A stretch of 64,000 nt of DNA from an uncultured Pelagibacteraceae bacterium (GTDB lineage Bacteria; Pseudomonadota; Alphaproteobacteria; Pelagibacterales; Pelagibacteraceae): assembly GCA_902632445.1 (NCBI GenBank), contig CACPCL010000002.1, forward strand, positions 1 through 64,000. The letters are read 5' to 3'. A model generated the notes under the pieces. It was not told the DNA's origin and did not search any database. It was given only the letters and a program-made list of their open reading frames with translations. The position numbers were made by a program, and so were the translations under genes. This document shows, one piece after another, positions 41,388 to 51,002 of this stretch (position 1 is its first letter; every line of letters starts with the position of its first letter).

Positions 41388-42593
41388 ATGATTTTAGCAA
41401 GAATTTTTTCAAAAATTTATAAAGAGAGCGGAATAATATTAGTAGATGCCAAAGGTCAAAAATATATCTGCGGCAATCCAAGAAAAGACAATCCTACAAC
41501 TCTTAGACTGTTGAAAGATAACCTAAAATGGAAATTATTAATTGATCCAGAACTTGAATTTCCCGAAGCTTACATGAGAAATGAGATTATAATTGAAAAT
41601 TCCAGCTTAAAAGATTTTTTAATGGATTTAATAAAAAATCTTGGCAGAAATGAACTTTCTTCAGCAAGTCTTATTACTAAGAAAATTTATCAAGTTTATA
41701 GATACTTAACTAATTTTAATTTACCTGGAAAATCCCGAAAAAATATTCAACACCATTACGATATTGGAGGTAGTAAAGGTGAAAAACTTTATGACATTTT
41801 TTTAGATACAAAACATAGATTATATTCATGTGCTTATTGGAAAGATGACACTAAAACTCTTGAGGAGGCACAACAAAATAAAATTGAGCACATTATTAAA
41901 AAACTTGATATCAAAAATGGACAAAAAATTTTAGAAGTAGGATGTGGATGGGGTGGCATGGCTATTGAAATCGCTAAACAAAAAAACTGTGAAGTAACTG
42001 GTATTTCTCTTAGCAAAAATCAAATTCAATATTGTAAAGAAAAAGCGAAGGAGCTTGGTTTAGATAATCAGGTTAAATTTGAACTAATTGATTACAGGGA
42101 GGTCAAAGGGCTGTACGACAGAATTTACTCAGTAGGCATGTTTGAACATGTTGGTAAAAAATTTTATCATACTTTTTTTAAATCGATGAGCAATCTCCTT
42201 AAGAATGATGGATTATTTTTACTACATACAATAGGTGTAGTTGATAAGCCAACACCACCAAATAAATTTATTAATAAATATATATTTCCAGGTGGAATTT
42301 GTCCTTCTTTTAGTCAAATAATTACTCCTATCGAAAAAACCGGATTAATAGTGGCTGACACTGAAACATTAATCAGACATTATGATAAGACTTTAGAAAG
42401 TTGGCTGGAAAGGTTCTTAAACAATAAGAATATTGTCAAAGATTTATTTGATGAAAAATTTGTTAAAATGTGGGAATTTTATTTAGCTAGTTGTGCGGCT
42501 GCTTTTAAATATCGTGATCTTGTTGTTTTTCAATTACAAATTGTCAAGAACTTTCAGTCAGCTCATAGAACAAGAGACTATATATATTCATAA
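41388..42593 (+). CDS. cfa: Cyclopropane-fatty-acyl-phospholipid synthase family methyltransferase
   Basis: QHHYDIGGSKGEKLYDIFLDTKHRLYSCAYW; ILEVGCGWGGMAIEIA; FINKYIFPGGICPS. Confidence 0.9.
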   Translation: MILARIFSKIYKESGIILVDAKGQKYICGNPRKDNPTTLRLLKDNLKWKLLIDPELEFPEAYMRNEIIIENSSLKDFLMDLIKNLGRNELSSASLITKKIYQVYRYLTNFNLPGKSRKNIQHHYDIGGSKGEKLYDIFLDTKHRLYSCAYWKDDTKTLEEAQQNKIEHIIKKLDIKNGQKILEVGCGWGGMAIEIAKQKNCEVTGISLSKNQIQYCKEKAKELGLDNQVKFELIDYREVKGLYDRIYSVGMFEHVGKKFYHTFFKSMSNLLKNDGLFLLHTIGVVDKPTPPNKFINKYIFPGGICPSFSQIITPIEKTGLIVADTETLIRHYDKTLESWLERFLNNKNIVKDLFDEKFVKMWEFYLASCAAAFKYRDLVVFQLQIVKNFQSAHRTRDYIYS

Positions 42594-42619
42594 AAACTGT
42601 TATTTAATTAATAGCAGCT

Positions 42620-43828
42620 ATGAAAAAAAAGAAAAAAAGATTTAGAAAAAAATCTTCAAATTTAAAAAGACGCAAGTTTAAAAAGACCAGAAAGAAAATA
42701 AAACGAAATCTCAAAAAAAAGGTCAAAAATAAAAAAAGAATAGTTTTAAAAAAAAGAAAAATAAATAAAAAAAAACAAAAACCTAAACTTCAGTCAAAAA
42801 CTAAAAAAAAACCCCAAAAAACGAGAGCAATCGTTTCAAGAATTTTAATTTTTAGTGATAAACTTAAATCAATAGTTAGTTTCAACTTTAATTTAGACAG
42901 ATCTTTACAGAAATTTTTTCAAGGCATGTCTAATAGTATTTCCAATTTAAAAAAAGTTATTGAGGAGGAAAGGGCCAAACAAAGAAAAATTAAAATTCAG
43001 GCAATGCAAAGAGAAAAAATAGAAGCTCAAAAACGTTTTAAACAACAAGAAGATCTTGCAATAAAAGCTAAATCAATGGAGCTTCAGCAAGAAGAAAAAT
43101 TAGGACGTGAAAGAAAAATAGAATTACAAAAATTTATTAGATTAGAGCAAGCAGAATTAAGAAAGGAACAAGCAGAGAAACAAAGAAAATTTTTAGAACA
43201 AATAAAATTAGAAAGAAAAATCGAGCAATTTAGAAAAAGAGAAGCCTTAGAAATCAAAAATTTAGAGAAATACGTACTGAGTCAACAAAGAGAGTCATAC
43301 GAAGAAGTTCAGCAACGAATAGATAAAATTAAAGAAAAATATAAGTCTTTAAGAGAGCAAAAAGTTAATGAGGCAATAAGAGAGAGGGTTGCTCAGCTTG
43401 GAATAAAAATTGAAGACACCGATGATAAAGCAACTCTATTAGAAAAGGAGAGGGTTTATAATGCAGAACGTGAAAAAATTGAATATGCTTTAGAAAGTTT
43501 CTATAGGTCAGCTCATAGCTTATGTTTCCAAATTAATAAAAGATATATTCCAAAATACTTAAGCATCATGAGAGTAGTTGATCGTAGGTTTGAAACAGGT
43601 GAAATATTTATAAAATGGGACGATACTAATGAGGATGATTGGTTAATTTTAATTTATATTAAGAATAATTCACCAGATGAAGGAATAGTAATTGAAGATA
43701 GATCAAATCCAGAAAGAAATTTTTCTCACGAATTTAAATCTTCTGAAATATTCAAGGCTTCGGATCTCATGGTTGACTCACTAACAAAGCTGCTTGATAG
43801 AGAAAGAAATAAAAAAAAAGTTAGTTGA
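42620..43828 (+). CDS. Hypothetical protein: polybasic N-terminal tail, long coiled coil, C-terminal globular domain
   Basis: MKKKKKRFRKKSSNLKRRKFKKTRKKIKRNLKKKVKNKKR...; Q/E/K/R-rich heptads; C-terminal YIPKYLSIMRVVDRRFETGEIFIKWDD. Confidence 0.75.
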   Translation: MKKKKKRFRKKSSNLKRRKFKKTRKKIKRNLKKKVKNKKRIVLKKRKINKKKQKPKLQSKTKKKPQKTRAIVSRILIFSDKLKSIVSFNFNLDRSLQKFFQGMSNSISNLKKVIEEERAKQRKIKIQAMQREKIEAQKRFKQQEDLAIKAKSMELQQEEKLGRERKIELQKFIRLEQAELRKEQAEKQRKFLEQIKLERKIEQFRKREALEIKNLEKYVLSQQRESYEEVQQRIDKIKEKYKSLREQKVNEAIRERVAQLGIKIEDTDDKATLLEKERVYNAEREKIEYALESFYRSAHSLCFQINKRYIPKYLSIMRVVDRRFETGEIFIKWDDTNEDDWLILIYIKNNSPDEGIVIEDRSNPERNFSHEFKSSEIFKASDLMVDSLTKLLDRERNKKKVS

Positions 43829-44903
43829 TAAGATCTTTTAATTTTTTAATCTCGCCAATTTTGAATATAATTGCTTCGTCTTTTTCATAGCCGAACTTTT
43901 CAGCATTTTCTTTAAACCTCACGGGAGGTTCCCAGATTGGCTCCAAACTTAATATTGCTGTTCCCCAATGCATTCCTATAACTTTTTTTACTTCTAAGTC
44001 TTTCATTAAAGATAAAAGCTCTTCAGGATTTGCGTGAGCTGTAGATTTATCCTTGACTGGAACCAGTGGGTAGAAATTATATGCGCCCAAATTTCCAAAA
44101 CCCAAATCGATAGGACCAAATTTTTTTCCTAATTCCTTGTAAAACGGTGCTGGTCCAGTATCGCAAGCAAAAAAGATTTTTTTATCTTTGTATTCAATTA
44201 AAAAGCTCCCCCAAAGTGATCTATTTGTATTTCCATCTCCCCAGATCCATCGTTTGGACCAATGTTGACTTGGTAGCATTGTAACTGTGATTTCATCATT
44301 AATTTTAATTTTATCAAACCAATCCATTTCTTTAACAGTATCTTTTTTATATCCATTTTTTGTGAAATATTTTCCAAGTTTAAGTGGCACAAGAACTTTA
44401 GTATTCTTATAAGGAAAGTTTTTTATTGTACGAATACTCATGTGATCATAATGATTATGTGTCAGCAAAAATAAATCTATTTTCGGAAGTTCTTTAAGAG
44501 TTAAAGGAGATTCTATATATTTCTTTGGTCCGAATACCATAGGTCCATAATTCTTTTCGAAAACTGGATCAGTAATAATTGTAGTGTTTCCAAGTTTAAT
44601 TATAAAGCTCGCGTGATCAAGCCACATCACATATGAGTCAGATTTGTGTTTTTCGAGATTTTTTAAAACTACTTGTTTTTCAATTACATGTTCAGGCGGA
44701 TAGTCAATCTTAAGTTTCTTTTTTTCCTCCCTAAAAACTTTCCAATCCCATTTAAAATTTGGATCCCTTTTCGGGCCTCCTTCAAGGTTTCTAAAAGCAT
44801 ATAATTTTCCGTCTTTATAAACATGATGATAGGGTTTTTTTTCCATAGCATTTAAACTAATACTTAATGAAAATAATGTACATAGAATAAGGGGTATTCG
44901 CAT
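43821..44903 (-). CDS. Secreted MBL-fold metallo-hydrolase (NAPE-PLD/RomA-like)
   Basis: Signal peptide MRIPLILCTLFSLSISLNA; LTHNHYDHMSIRTI; FACDTGPAPFY; GMHWGTA. ORF track start 44924 is TTG; ATG at 44903 preferred. Confidence 0.83.
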   Translation of the reverse strand: MRIPLILCTLFSLSISLNAMEKKPYHHVYKDGKLYAFRNLEGGPKRDPNFKWDWKVFREEKKKLKIDYPPEHVIEKQVVLKNLEKHKSDSYVMWLDHASFIIKLGNTTIITDPVFEKNYGPMVFGPKKYIESPLTLKELPKIDLFLLTHNHYDHMSIRTIKNFPYKNTKVLVPLKLGKYFTKNGYKKDTVKEMDWFDKIKINDEITVTMLPSQHWSKRWIWGDGNTNRSLWGSFLIEYKDKKIFFACDTGPAPFYKELGKKFGPIDLGFGNLGAYNFYPLVPVKDKSTAHANPEELLSLMKDLEVKKVIGMHWGTAILSLEPIWEPPVRFKENAEKFGYEKDEAIIFKIGEIKKLKDLIN

Positions 44904-44913
44904 ACCCCTTATT
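44886..44913. repeat. Perfect 12-bp inverted repeat overlapping the MBL-hydrolase start codon
   Basis: AATAAGGGGTAT-TCGC-ATACCCCTTATT. Confidence 0.85.
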
Positions 44914-44941
44914 AGCACAGACAATTAAATTTAAAAGGAAA

Positions 44942-45145
44942 TTAAATATCTGAACAATTTGATTTATTTATTCTCTTATCAAATGATTTAAGTGCTTCTT
45001 TTGAAATGACCCAAACATACGAGCTTTCTTTTAAACCATTCTCATCGGCAGCTGTACATCTTTTGCCAAATTTTACTTTGGCTATGTTGCTTCCAGCACA
45101 ATTAGTCAACATAAGCAACAACATAAAAGTAGATAATATTTTCAT
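44942..45145 (-). CDS. Small predicted lipoprotein
   Basis: MKILSTFMLLLMLTNCAGSNIAK signal peptide with lipobox LTNC; 67 aa. Confidence 0.65.
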   Translation of the reverse strand: MKILSTFMLLLMLTNCAGSNIAKVKFGKRCTAADENGLKESSYVWVISKEALKSFDKRINKSNCSDI

Positions 45146-45253
45146 GATTAAGATTTAAAGTTAGAGTCTGTGCTTTGCTTGGCATAATTTGGACCAAAAA
45201 AAGAAACTGAAACTTTATTGAATAAGATAAACTTTGGCTTTATTATTGAAATT

Positions 45254-45646
45254 ATGTCTAAAAGCCACATTTATAAATTGAAAGTTTTTGTTGAAGACGT
45301 TGACTTTGGTCGAGTATTTTATTCTAGATATCTTCAGTACATCGAGAGAGCTAGAACGGAGCTAATACACGAAAAATTTGGCTTAAATTTAACTCAACTT
45401 ATGAACGAGCACGATATAATGTTTGTCGTTAGAAGCTGTAACATAAAATATCTAAAATCTGCAGTTTTTGAGGATAACTTGAGTGTTGAAACAACAGTTT
45501 TAAAAAAAACCAACGTTAGACTAAACTTGCTTCAGGTTGTTAAAAGAGACGGGGAAGTTCTTGTTAGCGCAGATGTGGAACTAGCAGTGGTAGATCGAAG
45601 TGGGTCAATAAAAAAACTTTCTGAGGATTTTTTCACAAAGATTTAA
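45254..45646 (+). CDS. Acyl-CoA thioesterase, YbgC/4HBT family
   Basis: YKLKVFVEDVDFGRVFYSRYLQYIERARTELIHEKFGLN; ATG at 45254 preferred over TTG at 45218. Confidence 0.88.
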   Translation: MSKSHIYKLKVFVEDVDFGRVFYSRYLQYIERARTELIHEKFGLNLTQLMNEHDIMFVVRSCNIKYLKSAVFEDNLSVETTVLKKTNVRLNLLQVVKRDGEVLVSADVELAVVDRSGSIKKLSEDFFTKI

Positions 45647-45760
45647 ATTTGGCAAAGAAACGCCTAATAACTGCCTAAATTTTCATTAAAAATTATACTC
45701 AACTTAGGTTTGCAAATTCAGCAATATTCATAGAGTTAAAAAAATAAACTAAAAGGAGTC

Positions 45761-45883
45761 ATGAGAATTAAACAACTAAAAAAAAACAAGTTAAAGACTA
45801 ACTTTAATAAAAAATTCAAAAAAATCTCTCTTTTTGAACTTCAAAATAGTCCAAAATTTCTTAATTTTAGAGTTCGAGCATAA
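45761..45883 (+). CDS. Small basic ORF, 40 aa (not in supplied ORF track)
   Basis: AAAAGGAGTC-ATG strong SD; MRIKQLKKNKLKTNFNKKFKKISLFELQNSPKFLNFRVRA*. Confidence 0.5.
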   Translation: MRIKQLKKNKLKTNFNKKFKKISLFELQNSPKFLNFRVRA

Positions 45884-45958
45884 ACATCCTCCTAAACAAA
45901 TCAGTAGCTTAATCTAATTAGGCCATTGTTTTTATACCAATAATTGTTAAACTAATTT

Positions 45959-46444
45959 GTGAAGCGTAATAAACTAAATAATAAAGTGGCAATCATCATG
46001 GGGTCTAAATCAGACTACGCCGTAATGAAAGATTGTGAAAAAATTTTAAAGATTTTAAAGATTAAATTTCAAGTATCAATAGTAAGCGCACACAGAACAC
46101 CTAAAAGAATGTTTGAATTTGCTGAGACAGCCTCAAAAAATGGATTTGGTGTAATTGTAGCTGGAGCTGGTGGCTCAGCTCATTTACCAGGAATGGTAGC
46201 ATCTTTATCAAGTGTACCTGTAATTGGAGTTCCAATAGAGTCAAAAAAACTTAAAGGTTTAGACAGCTTATTATCAATAGTGCAAATGCCGAAAGGTTGT
46301 CCAGTTGCTACTATGGCTATAAACGGATCAATGAATGCTGGATTATTAGCGGCTTCAATTATTGGAAATTTTGATGAAAAAATAAAATCAAATTTCGAAA
46401 AGTGGAAACGTTTGCAAACTAAATCTATTAAAAAAAAACCTTAG
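45959..46444 (+). CDS. purE: N5-carboxyaminoimidazole ribonucleotide mutase
   Basis: VAIIMGSKSDYAVMKDCEKIL, SAHRTPKRMFEFAETA, VIVAGAGGSAHLPGMVAS; GTG start. Confidence 0.95.
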   Translation: MKRNKLNNKVAIIMGSKSDYAVMKDCEKILKILKIKFQVSIVSAHRTPKRMFEFAETASKNGFGVIVAGAGGSAHLPGMVASLSSVPVIGVPIESKKLKGLDSLLSIVQMPKGCPVATMAINGSMNAGLLAASIIGNFDEKIKSNFEKWKRLQTKSIKKKP

Positions 46445-46448
46445 TAAA

Positions 46449-47492
46449 ATGTCTATAAGCACCTTAGGAATCATTGGTTCAGGTCAATTAGGTTCATTGT
46501 TATGCCAGGCGGCAAAAAAACTAAATGTGAAAACCGTAGTTATATCTGATGATGAAAACGGCCCAGCTAAAAACTACTCAGATGAATTTATTTATTCAAA
46601 ATATGAAAACAAAGATAATATTAAAAAATTTCTGAAAAAAGTAGATATTATTACTTATGAATTTGAAAATATTCCGATAGATATATTAAAAGACATAAAT
46701 ATTAAAAAAAAGGTCCTTCCTAAACCTGAAATAAATAAGATTGTCCAAAATAGAAAATTGGAGAAAACTTTTGTTAACAACCTTGGAATTAAAACTACTA
46801 ATTGGGCATTTATTAAGTCAGCTAAAGATGTACAAAAAAACGAAAAATTATTACCTGGGATTTTGAAGACTAATACCCTAGGTTATGATGGTCATGGCCA
46901 ATATGTTTTAAATACATTAGCAGATGTTAAAAAAGATTGGTGTTTTACTGCGGATTATATTTTAGAAAAAAGAGTTAATTTGAAAAAAGAAATTTCTGTA
47001 GTTGTTACAAGGTTCAAAAATGGGGAGATTTATATTTACGAGCCTATTGAAAATATCCATAAAGACCAAATTCTAAAATACTCTAAAATACCAGCTGATA
47101 TTAAATCAGATATTTTCCAAAAAGCCCAAGATTATGCCAACTTGATTGCAAATAAGTTGGATTATATCGGCACAATGTGTGTTGAATATTTTATCGATCA
47201 AGAAGAAAACTTATTAGTAAATGAAATTGCACCTCGGGTTCATAATTCAGGTCACTTAACTATTAATGCATTTAACATTAGTCAATTTGAAAATCATATT
47301 CGGGCTGTTTGTGGACTTAAAAGAGAAAATGTAAAGAAAATAGCAAACGCTGAGATGAAAAATATATTAGGTAGCGAAATACAAGATTATAGAAAGAAAT
47401 CTTTTAAAACTGATGAATACTTTTTTGATTATGAAAAAAAAATTATTAAAGAAAAAAGAAAAATGGGTCATCTGACGATTTTAAAAAAGTAA
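46449..47492 (+). CDS. purK: N5-carboxyaminoimidazole ribonucleotide synthase
   Basis: LGIIGSGQLGSLLCQAAKKLN; DIITYEFENIPID; NEIAPRVHNSGHLTINAFNISQFENHIRAV. Confidence 0.95.
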   Translation: MSISTLGIIGSGQLGSLLCQAAKKLNVKTVVISDDENGPAKNYSDEFIYSKYENKDNIKKFLKKVDIITYEFENIPIDILKDINIKKKVLPKPEINKIVQNRKLEKTFVNNLGIKTTNWAFIKSAKDVQKNEKLLPGILKTNTLGYDGHGQYVLNTLADVKKDWCFTADYILEKRVNLKKEISVVVTRFKNGEIYIYEPIENIHKDQILKYSKIPADIKSDIFQKAQDYANLIANKLDYIGTMCVEYFIDQEENLLVNEIAPRVHNSGHLTINAFNISQFENHIRAVCGLKRENVKKIANAEMKNILGSEIQDYRKKSFKTDEYFFDYEKKIIKEKRKMGHLTILKK

Positions 47493-47494
47493 AA

Positions 47495-48298
47495 CTATTT
47501 AATTGTAATCCGATGCATTATACGGCTACAATTTTTTATTTCGCTTGCTTTATGCATCACACTTAGATTATCCCAAAGAACTAAATCACCTTTAGACCAC
47601 TCATAAGAGAATATAAACTCTTCTTTATTTACATGGTTAATAAGAAAGTTCTTAATTTTTTCACCTTCATCTATATTTTTAATCTTTAAAAGATGGCCTG
47701 GTGAAACATATAATGTCTTTTGTCCATTAACCTTTTGAACGATTGGGTGCTCAGCTTCCAAAACTTTTGCTGATTGTATTCCAGCTCTCTTTTCTAATTC
47801 AAGTCTGGTTTTACTAATTGGTCCAGCAGATGAAAAAACGCCTTTAGCATTTTTAATCTTTTGTTTAATTTCATCTGGAAGATTTTTGTAAGCATTAAAA
47901 CCAGAGGAAAAAATAGTATTGCCTTGGCCTTCGGGGATTTCTATTCCCATCAACATAGTATATCTCGGTCTATTATTTTCTAAATATGATGTATCCTGAT
48001 GAAGCCAAGACCCTCCAAAAGCTAAACTTTTATCACTAGGTTTTCTCTCTAAAACATTAATATAAGGAAAATTCTTTAACCCTTTTAATCTAGGATACTC
48101 TACTAACTGCCCAATAGATTTTGCAAAATTTTGGTATGCATTAGAGTCCAAATTTTGCTTTTTGATAAAAATAACACCGTATTTATTAAGTATATCCTTA
48201 ATTTGAATCGCTAAGCCGCTATTTAATTTATTTAGATTTACATCATTGATGTAAGCACCAACGTTATTTTTACCTGGAGTAATAGAAACAGAATTCAT
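47495..48298 (-). CDS. TauD/TfdA-family Fe(II)/2-oxoglutarate dioxygenase
   Basis: GVIFIKKQNLDSNAYQNFAKSIG; WLHQDTSYLENNRPRYTMLMGIEIPEGQGNTIFSS; GDLVLWDNLSVMHKA. Confidence 0.85.
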   Translation of the reverse strand: MNSVSITPGKNNVGAYINDVNLNKLNSGLAIQIKDILNKYGVIFIKKQNLDSNAYQNFAKSIGQLVEYPRLKGLKNFPYINVLERKPSDKSLAFGGSWLHQDTSYLENNRPRYTMLMGIEIPEGQGNTIFSSGFNAYKNLPDEIKQKIKNAKGVFSSAGPISKTRLELEKRAGIQSAKVLEAEHPIVQKVNGQKTLYVSPGHLLKIKNIDEGEKIKNFLINHVNKEEFIFSYEWSKGDLVLWDNLSVMHKASEIKNCSRIMHRITIK

Positions 48299-48925
48299 TT
48301 AGTTCAGTGAATTTATAATTGATGGATCATTATTAATTGGATTATTAACATCTTTTGAAATCTCATGAAACTTTAAATTGGGTGGTTTAATAGAGTTCAA
48401 TATTTCCATTGCATCTTTTTTAATGTTCAAATAATTATTAATCTGGCTTTGATTAATAATCATTGGTTCTCTGTGATGAATGGTACTAATTTTTTCAGTA
48501 GCCTCTCTTGTAATTATACAAAACTGGTCATTTTGATATATACCTGCAAGATACATTAATTCGTCATTTTCCTTTGTAAAATAATATGGAGTTTTCGTTT
48601 TATCTTCTCTCTTCCATTCATAGTATCCATCAGCTGGAATAATACATCTTGATGTCTGAATAAGACTCTTAAAAGTAACTTTTTCCATAAGAGTTTCTCT
48701 TCTTGCATTAATAAGAGGAGAAAACTTTTCTAATTTTTTAGACCAACTCGGAACTAATCCCCACTCATAAAGCTCAAGAGCCTTACCATTTGAATAGGAT
48801 TTTATTACAGGTAACTTTTGAGTTGGGTGTGCATTATAATTATCTATATCTTCAACCTTTATGTCTGTTTTTACCAAATCAGCTGTTTTAGTAACTGGTT
48901 TTCGAATACTATATCTTCCACACAT
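48299..48925 (-). CDS. SRAP (YedK/HMCES)-family abasic-site protein
   Basis: MCGRYSIRKP catalytic Cys2; WGLVPSW; INARRETL; CIIPADGYYEWKR; IHHREPMI. Confidence 0.92.
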   Translation of the reverse strand: MCGRYSIRKPVTKTADLVKTDIKVEDIDNYNAHPTQKLPVIKSYSNGKALELYEWGLVPSWSKKLEKFSPLINARRETLMEKVTFKSLIQTSRCIIPADGYYEWKREDKTKTPYYFTKENDELMYLAGIYQNDQFCIITREATEKISTIHHREPMIINQSQINNYLNIKKDAMEILNSIKPPNLKFHEISKDVNNPINNDPSIINSLN

Positions 48926-49035
48926 TATTTATTTTTTCTCTCTCTTTTAAGCTTTCTCTTTTCTTTTAAAGATAACTTTGCTTTTTTCATGAAGCTCCTA
49001 TCTTTTTTGCTTTTGCCTGAGTATCTTTTTGACAT
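48925..49035 (-). CDS. Small highly basic ORF, 36 aa (not in supplied ORF track)
   Basis: MSKRYSGKSKKDRSFMKKAKLSLKEKRKLKRERKNK*; TAATG overlap with the SRAP start codon. Confidence 0.5.
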   Translation of the reverse strand: MSKRYSGKSKKDRSFMKKAKLSLKEKRKLKRERKNK

Positions 49036-49037
49036 AA

Positions 49038-49874
49038 TTATTCGTCTATTATTTCATGAAATTGTTCACCTAGTCCATCTACTTTTAGGTGAAGTTTGTC
49101 GCCTGCCTTAAGAAATTCAGGTTTTTCCATTTCCATTGCTGTCCCAGCAGGCGTTCCAGTTGTGATAATTGTCCCTGGATATAAAGTCATAAATTGACTT
49201 AAATGAGAAATTAAAAAATCAAAATTGAAAATCATTCTTTCTGTATTCCCAGTTTGTCTTCTGTTGCCATTTACATCTAAAGTTAAATTAATATTATTTA
49301 GATTATTAATTTCATCTTTGGTTACAAGATAGGGCCCTGTTGGTCCTGCTATAGATTTACCTTTAATCCATTGACCTCCCCTTTCTTTTTGCCAAGTTCT
49401 TTCAGATATGTCGTTGACAATACAATAGCCAAATACGTAATCTTGAGCGTTTTTCTCATCAATATATTTTCCTTCTCGACCAATAATCATGCCAACTTCA
49501 ACTTCGTAATCCATTTTGCTAGCAGACTTAGGTTTTATTATTTGATCATTAGGACCTTGAATACATCCAGAGCTTTTATTAAAAACAATAGGTTCATTCG
49601 GTAATTTTGACTTAGTTCCTTCCGCATGCGCTTTGTAATTTAAACCGATTGCCAAAAAATCTACAGGATTAGATATACAAGCTCCAATCCTAGCATCTGA
49701 GTTTATTTCCTTTAGCTCTGATAATTTAATCTTTTTTAATTTGTTTAATGTTTCTTCATTAATAGTTTGGGGATTTAAATCTTTAACATGATTTGATAGA
49801 TCTCTCATAATATTATTATTATCTAAGGCAGCAACAATTTCTCTGCCAGCTTCACCAACCCTTAATAATTTCAT
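49038..49874 (-). CDS. Fumarylacetoacetate hydrolase family protein
   Basis: AIGLNYKAHAEG; PIVFNKSSGCIQGPNDQI; MDYEVEVGMIIGREG; TPAGTAMEMEKPEFLKAGD. Confidence 0.9.
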   Translation of the reverse strand: MKLLRVGEAGREIVAALDNNNIMRDLSNHVKDLNPQTINEETLNKLKKIKLSELKEINSDARIGACISNPVDFLAIGLNYKAHAEGTKSKLPNEPIVFNKSSGCIQGPNDQIIKPKSASKMDYEVEVGMIIGREGKYIDEKNAQDYVFGYCIVNDISERTWQKERGGQWIKGKSIAGPTGPYLVTKDEINNLNNINLTLDVNGNRRQTGNTERMIFNFDFLISHLSQFMTLYPGTIITTGTPAGTAMEMEKPEFLKAGDKLHLKVDGLGEQFHEIIDE

Positions 49875-49898
49875 GAGATAATTTTAGCTATGAAACAA

Positions 49899-50345
49899 CT
49901 ATTTTACAAACCTTTTAATTCTTTCTTCAGTCGTAGTATCCGGACCACCATAAGGCGTCTCGTAAGAGTTCGTTCTAGTCAAGACATCAATTCCTTTAGT
50001 GAAGATAAAAATAAAGAAGATTATAAAAAAAACTGCAAATATTTTTGCAGGATTATAATTACCTGACTGGAAAACGCTGACAGGTTGTTCCTGTTTTTTG
50101 TGAAAAAATTTAAATGTTAAGTAAACTGCAATTATTAAACCGATGTGTGCCATTACTACCCCAGCCCAGCCAAAAATGAAAGAAGTTACACTAAAAACGT
50201 ACAAACTAAAGACAGTTGACCATACGAATGATAGGACTATTAAAATTTGCAGTCTTACTGATTTAGGTAAGCTTCTTAAATCGTTCTTTGAGTCATCAAA
50301 CATGATATTAGCAGCTTCTTGCATCCAATTTTTAAAACTTTCCAT
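49899..50345 (-). CDS. Hypothetical membrane protein
   Basis: 148 aa with three hydrophobic stretches; family not recognised. Confidence 0.6.
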   Translation of the reverse strand: MESFKNWMQEAANIMFDDSKNDLRSLPKSVRLQILIVLSFVWSTVFSLYVFSVTSFIFGWAGVVMAHIGLIIAVYLTFKFFHKKQEQPVSVFQSGNYNPAKIFAVFFIIFFIFIFTKGIDVLTRTNSYETPYGGPDTTTEERIKRFVK

Positions 50346-50393
50346 AATTGATTATATTAAATTATTTAAACGAAAGATTCATTAATTACTTTT

Positions 50394-51002
50394 TCACAGG
50401 TTCCTAGCTAATTTTTTTACTCTATTCATGTATTTTTCGAATATTCTTTTATCAAGTTGGGGCAATACTGAGTAAAATCTGAGGTATTTTGTTTTAAGAC
50501 CACCAAGTTGAAATACAGACTTTTTAATTCTTCTGTATGGAATATTATCAAAAAATGAAAAATTCCAATAACTCACCATAGGTCCACCGTAGCTTATTGC
50601 AATGATTCCTAACTTTCCTTTCATAGCACCCGGAACTGGGTAACCATAATTTTTAAAAAACTTACTACCAGGAATTAGTGATCTATAAGAAAAATACCAT
50701 TTGGGATGTAAACACCAATCTATGAAATTTTCAGTGATGCTTGATAATCTTAAATTATGGCAGGGGCTGATTAAAAACATTACATCACAATCCTCTAATC
50801 TTTTCCTATAATCCAAAACTAATTGAGGAGGAGGATTAACCTCTTGATTGTAAAAAGGTAATTGATCTTTTTCTTCAAATAAATTTATTAAATCAATTTT
50901 ATGACCATTTTTTTCTGCTTCATTAATAAATGTATCTCTTACAGCGCAGTTAAAAGAAGTTTTAGAATTAGGGTGTCCATATATGATACAAATTTTTTTC
51001 AT
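50394..51002 (-). CDS. NAD(P)H dehydrogenase (quinone)/flavodoxin-like fold protein
   Basis: ICIIYGHPNSKTSFNCAVRDTF; DVMFLISPCHNLRLSSITENFIDWCL; GKLGIIAISYGGP. Confidence 0.78.
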   Translation of the reverse strand: MKKICIIYGHPNSKTSFNCAVRDTFINEAEKNGHKIDLINLFEEKDQLPFYNQEVNPPPQLVLDYRKRLEDCDVMFLISPCHNLRLSSITENFIDWCLHPKWYFSYRSLIPGSKFFKNYGYPVPGAMKGKLGIIAISYGGPMVSYWNFSFFDNIPYRRIKKSVFQLGGLKTKYLRFYSVLPQLDKRIFEKYMNRVKKLARNL

